Shown here in pieces: positions 44,601 through 57,500 of a stretch of DNA of 64,000 nt (positions are counted from its first letter, which is position 1; each line of letters begins with the position of its first letter). The DNA is from Sporodiniella umbellata. Lineage: Eukaryota; Mucoromycota; Mucoromycetes; Mucorales; Rhizopodaceae. Location of the stretch: the NCBI GenBank assembly GCA_025677835.1, contig JAIXMR010000001.1:186001-250000 (forward strand), in the 5' to 3' direction. The position numbers and the translations under genes were made by a program. The notes under the pieces were generated by a model that had not been told where the DNA came from, did not search any database, and was given only the letters and a program-made list of their open reading frames with translations.

Positions 44601-45937
44601 AATGAAATAAAAAATAAACCAAAAGAAATATGAAACTCGTAAAGGGAAAAAAAACAGCAATATCCACCCCTTCGGAATTCAAATTTTTTCCTGCAAAGTA
44701 GAACTACTTTTGTAAGAGACAATTACTGTCAATATATTCTTCTAAGAGATTGATCTCTTAAATCAGATTCTAGCGTATATTAAATTATATCTGCTAATTT
44801 TTTATTATTTAACTATATTGAATTTATTGATAGTTTCTTAATATGGATTTGGTTTTTATTCATTGAAAGATTACATTGGGCCAGTAATACCAGTCAAAAG
44901 AAAGGCGTATTATTTAGATTGATATAACAGAAGTTAGACGCGATGCTAGTCCCTATAAATGAAATTCAAAAAACGAAGAAGGGTTTCGGCTGAGGCATCT
45001 CTTTTTTTTTTTTTTTTTTTTTTTACAAGAAACAAAGCAATCGTTTTAAATGTCAATTACAAGAAGAACAACACAGTGTAAAGGTCGCCCTGCTGTATAC
45101 GTTTCCCATTCGTCATCAAGAATACAGAATATACACGAAAAAAAAAAAAAAAAAAAACTAAAATAGAAAGTTAATAAAAGTAATAAGAGGTCTTCCTATT
45201 GGCAGCTTTTTTTTTTTTTGGTATGTGTTCTTGCATCATCTTGCAAACAGTTAGTTATTTGATTCGTTCTACACGTTAAGAAACAAAAAACAAAAAGCAA
45301 GTTAACATACAAAAATAGTTAAAGGGTTGGTTTTTTATTAAATCAAAGCTGTTCTCTATTAACACAATATATTATCAGTATCTATACAAAGCAACATATA
45401 CTTTAACTATTCTACGTTTGGGTTTTCAAAGTCCAGGTACGCTATCGTACTTAGGTATTAAAAGCAAACAATTACTATGACACTCCATGCCAGACTTTTT
45501 GGCACTTGAATATATATCATAGTTCCTATTTTTCTTAGTTTTTGTTGCTAGTTCTTAGCTTTTACATAAAAATAGACCATAACTTTGTTCCATTATATCG
45601 GCATGTGTATATAGGGATAAGTGATAACGATAAGACAAGAAGGGCTTAAAAACTTTTTTTCACATTGTTAAAACAATTTTTATTGATATATGTATAGATT
45701 TTTGAATGAATGTGTATTCAATTAGGCTTAATATGCTACAAACTGCTATTAGCCAGCAGAGGGTTTGTGGTGTCCCGTTTTTGTCTTGGTGTCCCAATTG
45801 TTATGGAAATAGTCAAATTTCTTTTTTTGTTGTTTTAAACTAGTTTCGTCAGCTGCAACTCATATAAACGTTTTTTTTCTTTTTTTGTAAATTTGCTTTT
45901 ATCTTGTGTTCTTTTCTATAATATTTTTGTCTATTTT
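44601..45937. other. 1.3 kb intergenic region, divergent
   Basis: Upstream of both the V-ATPase subunit f gene (-) and the first RING gene (+). It contains T24 (~45001-45024) and A20 (~45140-45159) runs and no ORF with a recognisable domain. Confidence 0.55.
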
Positions 45938-46618
45938 ATGGGGCAACTATCTTCATCTCCAAAGTGCGATCATATATCTGCTCAGACCTTACATTCTACA
46001 TCTGCACCCGCCACCCGAAGACTTTCCTTTTTTAAAAGATTCTCACAGAGAATATCCATTGGGCGTCAAAGGAAACGGGCAATGGATCCCCTCATGGTGC
46101 CTTTGGCTTATCGTACTACCCAGGCGCCGGCTGGTACAGGAACTGCAAGACGTACCTCCTCTAGTCTCTCTATGATCGATTCTGGATACATTTTACAAAT
46201 ACCAGGTGAAAGTGAAGGTATGCAGGTGTTTATGATCGAATGCGAAGCAACTGAAAATGATTCTGAGCCACATAACCCTCAGTGGATGATCTATGTCATC
46301 AATAACCAAAATGTCTTGGAAGTATTCTCCGGCTATTCCTATGAAGATTTGTTATCCTTGAGCCATTTCCTTGGTCCTACCCAACCTAATATAGCCACGC
46401 TGGATGAGATTGAGAAAGCCTTGCCTACCATAAATTGGTCTTGTGACATGGAGCGGGAGCTGAAAAACGACCAGTGCTTAGTGTGCCTAGATGATTTCAA
46501 TTGGAAGCAGTCGGTGAGAGTACTAAACTGTCATCACGTATTTCATAAAGATTGCGTAGACAGATGGTTGTGCGAAGCGCACAACTCTTGCCCTATTTGT
46601 AGAAGTGTCCCTGTATAG
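45938..46618 (+). CDS. RING-H2 E3 ubiquitin ligase with MGQ N-terminus (paralog 1)
   Basis: Single exon of 226 aa. The start MGQLSSSPK fits an N-myristoylation signal (Gly2, Ser6 region). A basic SFFKRFSQRISIGRQRKR patch follows. After a ~130-residue middle part with WMIYVINNQN and YEDLLSLSHFLGP, a RING-H2 domain closes the protein: CLVCLDDFNWKQSVRVLNCH, HVFHKDCVDRWLCEAHNSCP, ICRSVPV; all eight zinc ligands are visible. Such proteins transfer ubiquitin from E2 enzymes, and the lipidated, basic N-terminus suggests membrane attachment. The same blocks recur in the protein at 62396-63637. The true start was taken at MGQ rather than the upstream Leu-rich in-frame extension, because MGQ is shared by both paralogs. 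Confidence 0.88.
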   Translation: MGQLSSSPKCDHISAQTLHSTSAPATRRLSFFKRFSQRISIGRQRKRAMDPLMVPLAYRTTQAPAGTGTARRTSSSLSMIDSGYILQIPGESEGMQVFMIECEATENDSEPHNPQWMIYVINNQNVLEVFSGYSYEDLLSLSHFLGPTQPNIATLDEIEKALPTINWSCDMERELKNDQCLVCLDDFNWKQSVRVLNCHHVFHKDCVDRWLCEAHNSCPICRSVPV

Positions 46619-48942
46619 AAAAGTTGTTTATATGATGTTAGCAGCAAACGATAGACTGCTTTAAAAAATAAATCTTTTTAAAAAAAGCCATAAATGAAAT
46701 TTTTTAATCAGCCAATCCATAGTACGTGCCGCTACAAAGATGCTCTCATGAGCGAGAACCAGCAATATAAGCAATCCTGTTTTAAGAGATACAGAAACAC
46801 AGGCCTCAATAACTTAATATTAAAGTTTGGCTCACCAGACTACTGACTGAAATTGAGTTGGGAATATATCAAAAAAAAGTGATGGCTTTCTTTTTTATTT
46901 TAAGCAGCTAGAGGTTGATTTTTCTTTTTGTGAATTTACTTTGGTTTTTCTCTTTGTCCACTTCTTTAAATAATCAGTTAATAACGAGTTGTTTTCAAAA
47001 GTATTTAGTAGATTCTATGCACTCATGATTGAGCATACCAACAACGTTATTGTATTTGTAATTGCAATTATCTATTATAATATATATATGCATGTTATAC
47101 GTATAGGCTGTTCATTGTTACCTATAGTTCACCTATACAAATAAAGTGTTTAATAATCCATAATGCTATAAAACACACACACACACACACACACAAGGAT
47201 ATAGAACATCTCCATTGTTTCTACATGCTTACTGTCAACAAATGCATGAACAGTAAACTTGTGTACTAAAACAAAAAGTATTTTGGTTTGCTATAATTTG
47301 GTTTTTAGCTTTTGATTAAAACTACAATGATGTATGTATTCCTTCCTAAAAACGCCAGCACTTTTGGCTATGTAGCCTTGTCCTTCGAGCGCTCAAAACA
47401 GAGCTGGTAATTATAAATATACCTGTTATACTTTTTAAAAAAAACTATATACATATTTGTAATTGCAACTTGAACACTGTCTACTCTCTGGGCAGTTTCT
47501 AAGAAAAAACAAACATGCTGACTTTATCCTTCAGCTTTTTTTAAAAAAAATGGTAGCTTTTATTTGTTTCATATGAATAAATAGTATAAAGTGAAGAAAA
47601 TCACGCTATATACTTCTATTCTTTCCTTCGGTCTATAGTACAGTCGGGTACAGTGTTTCCAGAAAGTGATGCGACAGCCAATCAAAACCAATACTATAAA
47701 CCAATGAAAAATGGCTCCTTAAAAATACTGTCCCTCAGAAATAGTCACCTAGTTCATAGTATTTCTTTTATTTCTCAAGACAATTGCCATTCATAGTGAA
47801 TAGCGACACATGCAAACTGTGTCTTCGATCGAGCCTCCCTTGAGTTTATTAACACTGATACGAAAGCTAAAAGATAAAGACGATCGTATGAAAAAGAAAA
47901 CGCAAAGCAAAATTACATTTACTACACTGTCCATATTGAAGCATTGTTTTTCGATTTAAAAATTGAAAAGTGTACGAGTGTAGCAGATGCAGCAAAGTAG
48001 CTGAGTTTTCGCATTCAAACAGCGTAAAGATGGATAAAGCAGTATTATATGTCCCCTGATAAAAAAAAAATGGGCCAAAAAAAAAACGCCTTCCTGCAAA
48101 AACGTACAATACTTGACTCTACACTTTACTACTGCCCAAGACTTTTTTTTTACTATATCAATATCTAGAGAGTGCGCAGAAAGGTGCACACATTTACATC
48201 CTTGATAACCATTGCACTTTATGTTTACGTGCGTATCAGTATGTGTATTATCCACAAATGAATAGCGAATTTTCATATGCGGATGTTTTATCGAGCGCTG
48301 CTTTTAAGAAATTATTACAATAGCCTGTTGCAGCTTGTATATTCGTCAGTTTTTCTCTTCTTGGTGGGGCTTGAGTTTTCTACGGCAACCGTAATCCAAC
48401 TTGCTGGCAAGATGAAACCTAAAATGGGCATTGTATCTGCTCTCGTACTAGGCCTGGTTCCCATTGCACGAGTACTAGATACAGGACCTTTTCTTTTTTC
48501 AACACCGAACAACGTATACCGAGTTTTTTTTTGTATTTGTAGAGCTATTTTTTAAAATTGGATTAAAGGTAGCTGGGCATATTAAGTTCATCTATCAAAA
48601 AATAAAATAAAATAAAAAAAAATGTCCACTGGGACATTTTCTATGGATAGCGCAAAATTAAAAAGCTGGCAAGTTTAATAAAGTAAAAGGGAAAAAAAAA
48701 GCAGGACCCTGTATCTAGTATACCCAGCTGTACACCATTCGGATGTGTATAAAATTACTCGAAAAAAACTGCAGCGCATTAAGGGTTTTTCCCCGCAAAA
48801 TCAGAATGTTTACCAGATCAGTCGCCATGTGAATTCATATTATTACGTCAAGTATAAATACAGAATTGCCTTTAGATGTTTTTTCCTGTTTTCCTTTATT
48901 TCCTTTAGTTAACTTTAGTTACTTACAAAGCTATCAGATAGA
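46619..48942. other. 2.3 kb intergenic region
   Basis: Contains a CA microsatellite at 47174-47194, short T/A-runs and scattered ORFs. The ORF at 48277-48555 (+, 92 codons) has two hydrophobic stretches but no family I recognise and no good TATA/ATG context. A stem tgtcc-act-gggaca at 48622-48634 is too short to call. The aminotransferase promoter should lie at the right end. Confidence 0.5.
47174..47194. repeat. (AC)n microsatellite
   Basis: About eleven ac units in the gap after the first RING gene. Confidence 0.9.
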
Positions 48943-50536
48943 ATGACTTTCACTGAATCCCATAAGAAAGTATTGACCTTGAATACTATGAACCCCTTGA
49001 TCAAGAATGTCGAGTACGCTGTGCGTGGAAAATTGGCTATAAGAGCTGAGGAAATTAAGAACGAGTTGTCTCAAGGAAAGAAGTTCCCTTTTGAACGGGT
49101 GGTAAACTGTAATATTGGCAATCCCCAGCAGTTGAACCAACAGCCTATTACATTCTTTCGTCAGGTAAGCACTATATATGTCTTTTTGATTGTGTGGATC
49201 ATATAGTCTAAGACATTGACACTAGGTCTCTTCTCTTTGCGATAATCCTGATTTATTAAAGAAGGAAAACCGGTCGATTGTCTCTCAATTATACCCCACT
49301 GATGCTATTGAAAGAGCCACTGAGTTGATGTCCTTTGTAGGCAGTGTTGGATCCTATTCTCATTCACAAGGTGTACCTCATATTCGTAAAACCGTAGCAC
49401 GCTTCATAGAAGAGAGAGACGGGTTTTCCGCCAATCCTGAGCATCTCTTTTTGACACAGGGCGCCTCATCTGGCGTACAAACTTTGCTTTCCATGCTGAC
49501 TGAAAACTCTAAATCCGGTATCATGATCCCCATACCACAATACCCTTTATACTCTGCCTCGCTGGCTTTGTATGGTGCTACCCCTGTTCCTTACTACTTG
49601 GAAGAAGAGTCAGGTTGGAGTTTAGATGTCGACCAACTAAACCACATAGTCACGCAGGCACGCGAGCAAGGAACAGATGTCAGAGCACTCGTCATCATCA
49701 ACCCAGGTAACCCTACCGGCCAGTGTCTTACAGCAGACAATATGCGAGATATTATCGACTTCTGCTACAACCAAAGACTTGTTTTATTGGCTGATGAGGT
49801 ATATCAAACCAATATTTATGAGCCCGAGGAAAGACCATTTGTGAGTTTCAAAAAAGCCTTGATGAGTCATCCTGTACAGGAAGCCCGAGAGGCTGTAGAA
49901 TTAGTATCTTTCCACTCCATTTCTAAAGGTATGATTGGAGAGTGTGGACGTCGTGGCGGATACTTTGAGTGTGTGAATTTGGATAGCAAAGTATTGGAAG
50001 AAATTTACAAAATGGCTTCTGTCTCTCTTTGCCCTAACTTGCACGGGCAGATTTTGGTTGATTTAATGTGCAACCCTCCACGATCGGGAGATAGCTCGTA
50101 TGATCAATACAAGCAAGAAATTGAAAATATCTACAACTCATTGCGTCGTCGATCCAAAAAGCTTGAGAAACTCTTTAATCAAATGGAGGGTGTTACTTGC
50201 CAACCTGCTCAAGGGTCCATGTACTTATTCCCCCAAGTTAAGCTTCCCTCTCAAGTATCCGAAAAAGCCAAGGAGTCTCAAATGGCCCCTGATGCTTATT
50301 ACGCTCTGGCCATGCTTGAGGCAACTGGCGTTTGTGTTGTACCAGGTATTTTTATTTTTTTCACACGCTAGGGGGTGGCTATTAAAATATTGCTTCTTTT
50401 TTCAGGCTCAGGATTTGGACAAAAAGAAGGTGTTTGGCATTTTAGATCAACTTTCTTACCTGAAGAGCACTTGTTTGATCAATTCTGTCACGATCTGTTA
50501 GAATTCCACAAAGACTTTCTTACAAAACACTCTTAA
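48943..50536 (+). CDS. Alanine aminotransferase (class I/II PLP enzyme)
   Basis: Three exons: 48943-49164, 49226-50345, 50406-50536 (490 aa). The N-terminus MTFTESHKKVLTLNTMNP leads to VEYAVRGKLAIRAEEIKNEL, a hallmark of alanine/glyoxylate-type aminotransferases of eukaryotes. Further signatures: NCNIGNPQQL, LTQGASSGVQTLL, PQYPLYSA, IINPGNPTGQCL, LADEVYQTN, PLP lysine in SFHSISKGMIGECGRRGGYF, and GSGFGQKEGVWHFRSTFLP. It interconverts alanine + 2-oxoglutarate with pyruvate + glutamate. No obvious mitochondrial presequence is seen, so a cytosolic form is likely. Length and all active-site motifs are normal. Confidence 0.95.
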
Positions 50537-51750
50537 GCTCAGGATTTTAAGTTTTGTTTCAAAATAAAGTTTTTTTTTGTACATTTTACCTGAAGAGCCG
50601 TCATCTTTACTTTTCTACTGTCTCTTGCAATTTGGTAAAGCACTTTACTTTTCAAATAACACATGTGTAACAGTTTCCCCAGGTTTCTACTCAAAATCTT
50701 TGTTTGAAAAGTGTTAGTATCGAGTCACAGGTCATATTTAAAAGCCTACCGAAATTGGTATTATATAAAAAACTCTAGATAATATTTTGTCATTGGCTCC
50801 CAAAAGAGAGTCTGTTTTTACTGTAAAGTCAGATATCACTACAGTTTCACTAATGTTCAGATATCGTGGAGTAGTTTTCGTTAAATGCAAAAATAGTACT
50901 GACTAGATATGCGCTGATCCTCACAAACAGGATAGGCTGTTGGTATACTAGTCTGCTTTGTATAAATCCCGATACATTTATACAAAGCGATTTGCCAGCA
51001 ATGATTTGATTACTAGGAAAAAAGAAAGATATGCTTGTTGTCACAATCGTTTATCACATGTACCACACGGTTATTACATGAGCGCCTCCATATTTTTAAA
51101 TGTCAACACTCTAAATATGCAGATATTACTAGTGTAAACATAGTTTGAAAATTCATGATCTACAGAAATGCAACCGTATACCACATAACATGCGTTTTTA
51201 ATATTCAGAAGAGAATTATTTAACTCACAATTTAAAAAATAGATGCCAAACTTGAACGTTCCTATCTTTATCAAAGTTTCTGTGACCTTCCTTTCTCTTT
51301 CTTTTACATTTTCAGCACTGATCGATCCAACTTAACACCATATCAATCTTACTTTCATAGATTGAACACTTTTAATCTGCTTAAAAACAACTAGAAATTC
51401 CTTGTTATTTGTACGTAGAATTTGAGACAAAACGTACTATCTATACGCTTTCCTTTGTTTTGCTAAAAGTACAAACTGAGTAGCTTTATGTCAGTTTAAC
51501 TAGTGTTGAAACACTCAACATATTGCATTTTAGATCTATTATTCTAAAACCCTTCTTTGGATAGGATTGATATTTAATTACTAAGTTCTCCAGTCCATTA
51601 TAACTAAAACATGTCTATATTTTTCTTATATCAACTGGTACGTAAAGAAACAAAAGGGAAATTACCACCACTGTGGCTGCTTTTGAAACGACAATAAAAA
51701 AGAGGCCCCTCATAAGTTTTTTTTTTTTTTTTTATTTTTCTCTCTTCACA
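50537..51750. other. 1.2 kb intergenic region
   Basis: No supported gene. Short minus-strand ORFs lack domains. A T17 run at ~51718-51733 lies just before the BCL7-like start. Confidence 0.55.
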
Positions 51751-52584
51751 ATGTCATCAACAAGTCGGTATCGCGAAAGAAAATACAACACTTCAGAAAA
51801 CGACCGTTTACTGAGGGCTCTATCACAACCTGTACAAGCTTGGTACTGTCCTTTTCTTTTCTTTTTTTTGTTTTGGTTCAACTTTGGAATTCGCGTTAAA
51901 AACTGAATCTTAGGGATAAGAGTTGGGCATTACATTCTAATTCGAAAACGCTTCAAACATATAAGTGGGTTAAATGTAAAGTAAAACATACGTAAAACTT
52001 GGATTTTCTAATGAATGATCCGTTAGCGGAGAGACTCATTGAATTTGAAGAGGACGAAGAAAGTGAACATGAAGTGGAATCCATGGAAACAACCCAGGTA
52101 GCAGCAAAAGTATATATTTATATAATTAACAACAAGAGATATTGTACTAAAATTCTTACAGAAGGAAGTTGAAGAAAAGCAAGATATAGAAATGAAAGAG
52201 GCGAGTGGAGTAGCAACTAAGGAAACGGAAGTAGAACAACCAACGACTATCAACAAACTATTAAATAATGTAAAGCAAGAGCAGCCAGAAGAAGAGGAGA
52301 ACCAATCTCACACACCCAAATTGGACGATATATCTGATGAAGAACCTGAACAATCGTTGGATAATGAAGATGACGATAATGATGCAGACAACATCAACGA
52401 CCCTTCTAAACACCCTGCACTTGCTCCACACGCCGAAGCCCACATGACAGACGACGACCTGCTGACAGATTCAACTGCTGCAACGCCATTTACTGAGAAT
52501 GATACTCCTTTGCCTAATAGTTTGAACGAAATTACAGAAGAACCTGAAAATAAAATCGCTTCGCCTAAGCCAGCATCGGATTAG
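51751..52584 (+). CDS. BCL7-like N-terminal domain protein, candidate SWI/SNF subunit
   Basis: Four exons: 51751-51842, 51914-51975, 52027-52097, 52162-52584 (215 aa). After splicing, residues ~10-55 read SENDRLLRALSQPVQAWDKSW, ALHSNSKTLQTYKWVKS. This aligns with the BCL7 N-terminal module, where human BCL7 reads W-E-K-K-W-V ... LRI-(Y/F)-KWVPV. The W-x-x-x-W spacing and the YKWV strand are kept. The rest is very acidic and low-complexity (Glu/Asp/Asn/Pro), as in BCL7 tails. BCL7 proteins are accessory subunits of mammalian BAF (SWI/SNF) complexes that bind the nucleosome acidic patch region. Function here is inferred from this one motif. Only 70 bp separate its stop from the WRAP73 start on the same strand. 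Confidence 0.68.
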
Positions 52585-52654
52585 GGGGATTTTTTTTATA
52601 TTTTTATTTTCGAATTAAAGATCAACCAGTTGCTTTTTTTGTTCCTACTTCTCT

Positions 52655-54380
52655 ATGAATCTGTCTTTTAGTAATTTGTGTACACAAGCGTTTTATCAAG
52701 TCAAAATATCACCCAATTCACAGTATGTTGCAAATGTTACCGGGAATAAAGTTGTTGTACGAAGATTAGAAGCAGATCTGTCTATTGTGAACGTGTTTGA
52801 GAGCTCAAAAGTCATTAACTACATACATTGGTCGCCGAACTCAGAATGCATTCTCCTTGTTAACTTTGAGATGTCAAAAATACAAGTACATTCGGTTATT
52901 GACCCCAAATGGACAGCTACTATTAAAGACTCAGCTTTCCCTATTGCTTCTGTAAAGTGGACTCCAGATTCAAAAAGCTTGATGTGTACTTCAGAAATGG
53001 GTGTAAGAAACAAGCATTTTGATTTGTCTTTTACTAAAAAGAGGCTTTGGTTTTACCATTAATTTAGTTACGTGTTTCAGTATGGAACCTGTCGAAGAGA
53101 GACCAAAAGTTTATAAATTATTCAAAGTTTCAAGATAGAGGAATTGAGGCCAGCCCCGACGGAAAATATATTGCAGTAGCTCATAAACGCCTGGGGAAGG
53201 ATACATTGAGTGTTTACTACAGCGCTTCTTTTGTACTGTTACAGCAGTTCGAGCTGAACACAGTGGATTTGGAGAACTTCAAGTGGTCTCCGGACAGTTC
53301 TTGTATAGCTGTGTGGGACAGTTGTTTATACGTAGGGTTGAGTACGATAAATACCAAGATATTTATTTATTAAAAAAGAAATAGAACTCTTTAATCATAT
53401 ATCGACCAGACGGTTATATATGTGCTACATATTGTGGCTATGAATACGGTCTTGGAATAAAGACAGTCAATTGGAGCCAGAATGAAAAGCTTGTAGCAGT
53501 TGGATACCATAACCAAACGGTAGGCTGTAGTACTGTTTATGAAACGAACTCTTACGATTTATTGTAGGTCCATCTATTGTCTACCATATCCTGGGACTTG
53601 ATTAGTATTCTAGAGCACTCTTCTGTGGTGAAAAACCAAGACTCCAATACAGTAATATTAGGCACCAAATACATATGTATATTGTACATTTATCTAACAC
53701 AAATATTCGCTAGTTGATACTAGAAGAGACTACGTTACTCAAAGCCCAACAGCCTAATAACAAGACACGTACTTCCTGTAAGTTTTTTTTTTTTTTTTTT
53801 TTCGTATGGCATATTTAGCTTTATTTCAATATAGATCAAAGCATAACAAAGCGGTCTTTTAGTCTACCTATAGATAGGTTGGATTTCAGTCAACCCAATC
53901 CAAAAGTGGGTGTTGGGATATGTCAATTCAGCTCAGACAGTCTGTATCTTGCTAGCAGGAATGGTAAAGTATATTTGTGTAGACAGGAACAAAACAAAAA
54001 GATCTCTGATAACTTTTTTCTTGCAGATAACATGCCTACCGTTTTGTGGATTTGGAGTTTGACTACGCTAACTTGTACTCATATAATCATTTTTCAAAAT
54101 ACGATAAAACAGATTATGTGGAATCCATGTCATGGTGGTGCTTTAGCAGTCCATTGCGGTGACCGTAACATTCATTTTATAAAAACTAAAAGAGGAGAAC
54201 TGAGTATTAGTCCATCCCAAGTAGATACAAGTAAATGCACTACAGAATCAAAAAAAATTATAAACTTAACAATACATTTTAGGCGATTTTATAATAAAGA
54301 AGGCAAAGTGGAGTCCTGGAGGGAATAACCTCTTACTATTGGATCAGCAATTGTTTTGTTTAGCTGATGTGCCACTATAA
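52655..54380 (+). CDS. WRAP73/WDR8 WD-repeat protein
   Basis: Eight exons: 52655-53002, 53068-53331, 53385-53519, 53568-53651, 53714-53777, 53835-53963, 54027-54230, 54283-54380 (441 aa; human WRAP73 is 460). Conserved positions include KISPNSQYVANVTGNKVVVR, VINYIHWSPNSECILL, SEMGLRVSVWNLS, YIAVAHKRLGKD, FKWSPDSSCIAVWDSCLYNS, GIKTVNWSQNEKLVAVGYHN, NPKVGVGICQFSSDSLYLAS, RNDNMPTVLWIWSL. The last exon gives AKWSPGGNNLLLLDQQLFC and ends at TAA; a competing frame ending at 54328 breaks the last repeat. The family works with Msd1/SSX2IP at spindle poles and microtubule-organising centres. Its 3' end converges on the UGGT gene 150 bp away. Confidence 0.92.
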
Positions 54381-54530
54381 TTTTTCCTTAACATTTTAGT
54401 AATAAATAATCTTCTGGTAAGAAAAACAGTATAGGCTTATACTCCCCTAGCATTATGCAGTACATTTCTTATGAGATTCAGGCGTTTACATGAGTACGGT
54501 TCCAGTATATGAATGTAGATTTATTTATTT

Positions 54531-57500
54531 TTAAAACTCGTCTTTCAATGGATACATCTTTTCTTCGTTTACACTTTCTTTTGGTTTTAGTTTTACTTGT
54601 TTACGAAGCTTATCAATTTCATTATCATATACTTCCCACTCAGGGACTTGTCGTCGTGCACGATCCAGCTTTGGTTCTCTTGTTAAAGGATTGTTACACT
54701 AAAGTTCGTAAAGAACAAAGGTTGAACATTAAAAAATTCGTATGCTTTGCATTGTCTTACTAAATCAATGGTTTTTGCTTTTTTCAAGCTATCATCACCA
54801 CACCAAGTTTCGCACCAAAGCCATTCCTGCGGTAATGAATGTATGGGGACAATATGCTGCATGTTGTTTGGTAAGTCTTGGTCAAGGTTTGCTAAAGAGT
54901 TAGGGTCCGCACTGAGCTGTTGATACTGAGCACGAAGACGGTCGCCAGCTGCCAATTCTCTAAACCGAACTAAATCTACGACATAGAGGGCACTGTAAAG
55001 ATAATTGGGAGGTTAGATTACCCAAAATTAGTATTGATAGAAATTGCTCATGTACCTGATATGGTAAGGCTTCTCACCGAGGTGGGATTTCCAGTAACCT
55101 TCTTTCCAAAATCTAAAACCATCCATTTCCGTTCTGTCAGAACAAAAAGGCGTATATCCATAAGGTGCCCCATTAAGGTCCAAATCAACAAGTTCCTTAA
55201 GGTCAGTTCGTACAATCTAATATATAGTTGCATAAGTAGACTAGATTTTATGTTTGTTAGTCATATACCTGATCTGCGTCAACAAAAATAACCTTATCCA
55301 GATTTAAAGGAAACAGTACATCTAAAAAGAGGATCTTGTAACCCCAAATTACACGTTGTTTTTCTTGTTGCGATCTCAGCCATGCTGGCCATTTGTAAGT
55401 AACCATTTCATAGTCAAATCCGTATTGATTTGCCATATGAGGAACAAAATTCTATATTGTAACAAAAAAGCTAAGCTTAAAGCTCATTCTTGCTGATTGC
55501 TATGATTCTACCTTGAATTCAGGAGAGAGAAAGTTCTCAATAAACCAGAACTTGACAGTATTTTTCGTATGATTCATAACAGATGCCATCATAATAGATA
55601 AGAATCTTTCATATAGCTTTCCTGAAGCCACAGAAAATATATTGATTTGAGCGTGTTGAGATTTCGATTTGTCTAGCACGTCTGTTTTGTCTTTTTTCCC
55701 GAAAATCCTTTGTGAAATGTGGTTTTAGCAAAACACAGTATCTGTACACACTCTTACTTTTGATTGATTGAGCTCCATATTCCAGTATCTCCCCCCTCAT
55801 CCTTTTTAGGCTGAGCAGATTCCAAAACGTCTTCGTTCTCCATACCGGGGTTTTTGCGGACTAAAGGTGTAATGGTCATCCCTTCAAATGAAGTCAATGC
55901 CAATATATCGTTTTGTACTTCAGTATCTACTGTGTTCCAGTTCCATTTGCCATCAGCCCCTACATTTTGGATTGAATAAACTGTAGATGAACGGCCACTG
56001 CGCAAACCAAGGTTCCATACACCAGGCAACGCTTTAAACTGGAAGTAGCCTAAGTTAGCCATCACAAGTGTATCCCTCTTGTCCGTGCCTGAATGGGAAA
56101 TAAGCTCAAACTGGAGTCCGCGAGGAGGGGATTTGGTAATAGCGTTAAGGCAATGACCTTCTACTAATATGCTTTGAAGTTCGTAAACAGCAGACACTGT
56201 ATGTTTTTTCTCCAGAGAAGATAGCATTATGTTGTCCAAATCCATGTTGGCTTCTCTAACAGTGACATGCCATGCATTTGTGGTTTCTACACCCAAGGTA
56301 TATAACGGCTCCGTCGGCAAATTTGCAAAGTAAGCAGTGGGCGTTTCCTGCTTTCCCGATTGACTGTCAAAATGCGGCTCTTTATCAAACACATAGCGAT
56401 AAAACCTTTTGAGAGGGAGCGATTCAAGATGTGAAACAGGATTTAAGTGAATTACTACAGATACACCTTCAATTTGAGATAGTGTGTCCAAAATTGGAGC
56501 TATTTTTTGCGCTGCTTCAGAAAGAGGATTAATTATTAGCCCTATTTCCAAGAAAGTATCATCTGATCTGTTGATCACTACTTTAGAGTGTTTTGTAGCA
56601 GCAACACCTTCATACATTCTATTTCTAATTGTTGGCTCGTTGTCTTCCATTACGCTTTGAGTAGCTTGGGCTTTATCGTTTTCTACTATAGCAGATAGTT
56701 TCATAATTATGTCAGCTAGTTTTTCTTTAGGCAGTTCTTTTTCTCTACGAAGAGCAATGTGTTCAATTGGAGAGATTCGGTGCATTTTTTCATATTCGAA
56801 TAGTGTAGCAAAGTCTGATACTGCAAATAAAAGGTTTTCTTCTAAAGAGAGTGGTCCGATAGCCTACATAGCATTAAATCATTTTGAAATAATCCCAAAC
56901 AGTATTTTTTTACTCACTCTTCCATTCATAATTATACCAAAAAAATCGGACTCTAACCCATCAGCCTCAAGGGCGTCAACCATAACAGACCATTTTTCGC
57001 CTTGCTTTTTAGCATCAATATCAATAACAGGAGCACCAGGAACGATGTAAACAGGCTCAAATTGGTCGCCGCTTTGAGTGTTTATCTCACCATTAGAAGC
57101 GCTGCCGCTGCTTTCAGTTCCAGATACAATATTTGTTTTCTCTAAAATTTCCTTTAATTCAGAAAAGGTAGTCCCTTCCAGCTGAATGAGCTTGCAAAAG
57201 ACATCTGAGAAATTTGGTCCGGTTTTTTTCTGGCCACTTTGGTTCGTTATGTAAGGCTTGTGGATAAAAGCAACCCTAACGCTTGGGTTTGAGTCCTATA
57301 GTAGCGGTATTAGCAATATCCTTTCGTTGTCAAAGAAAATGTATTACAGCAAATAAGACAGCTTCAAGAGCAAGTTTCAGTCCATTCAAGGTATCAAAGT
57401 CAGACACTACCCACACATTCGAACTAGGTGAAGTTTTTTCATCTAAGTGCTATGTTAGCGATATTGTATAGCTCAGGTATCTTTTTTTAATACCTTTTTG

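Noticed and set aside
53879..54328. WRAP73 ending at 54328
   Set aside because: That frame skips the intron 54231-54282 and destroys the last WD strand; the spliced frame continues to 54380 with AKWSPGGNNLLLLD.
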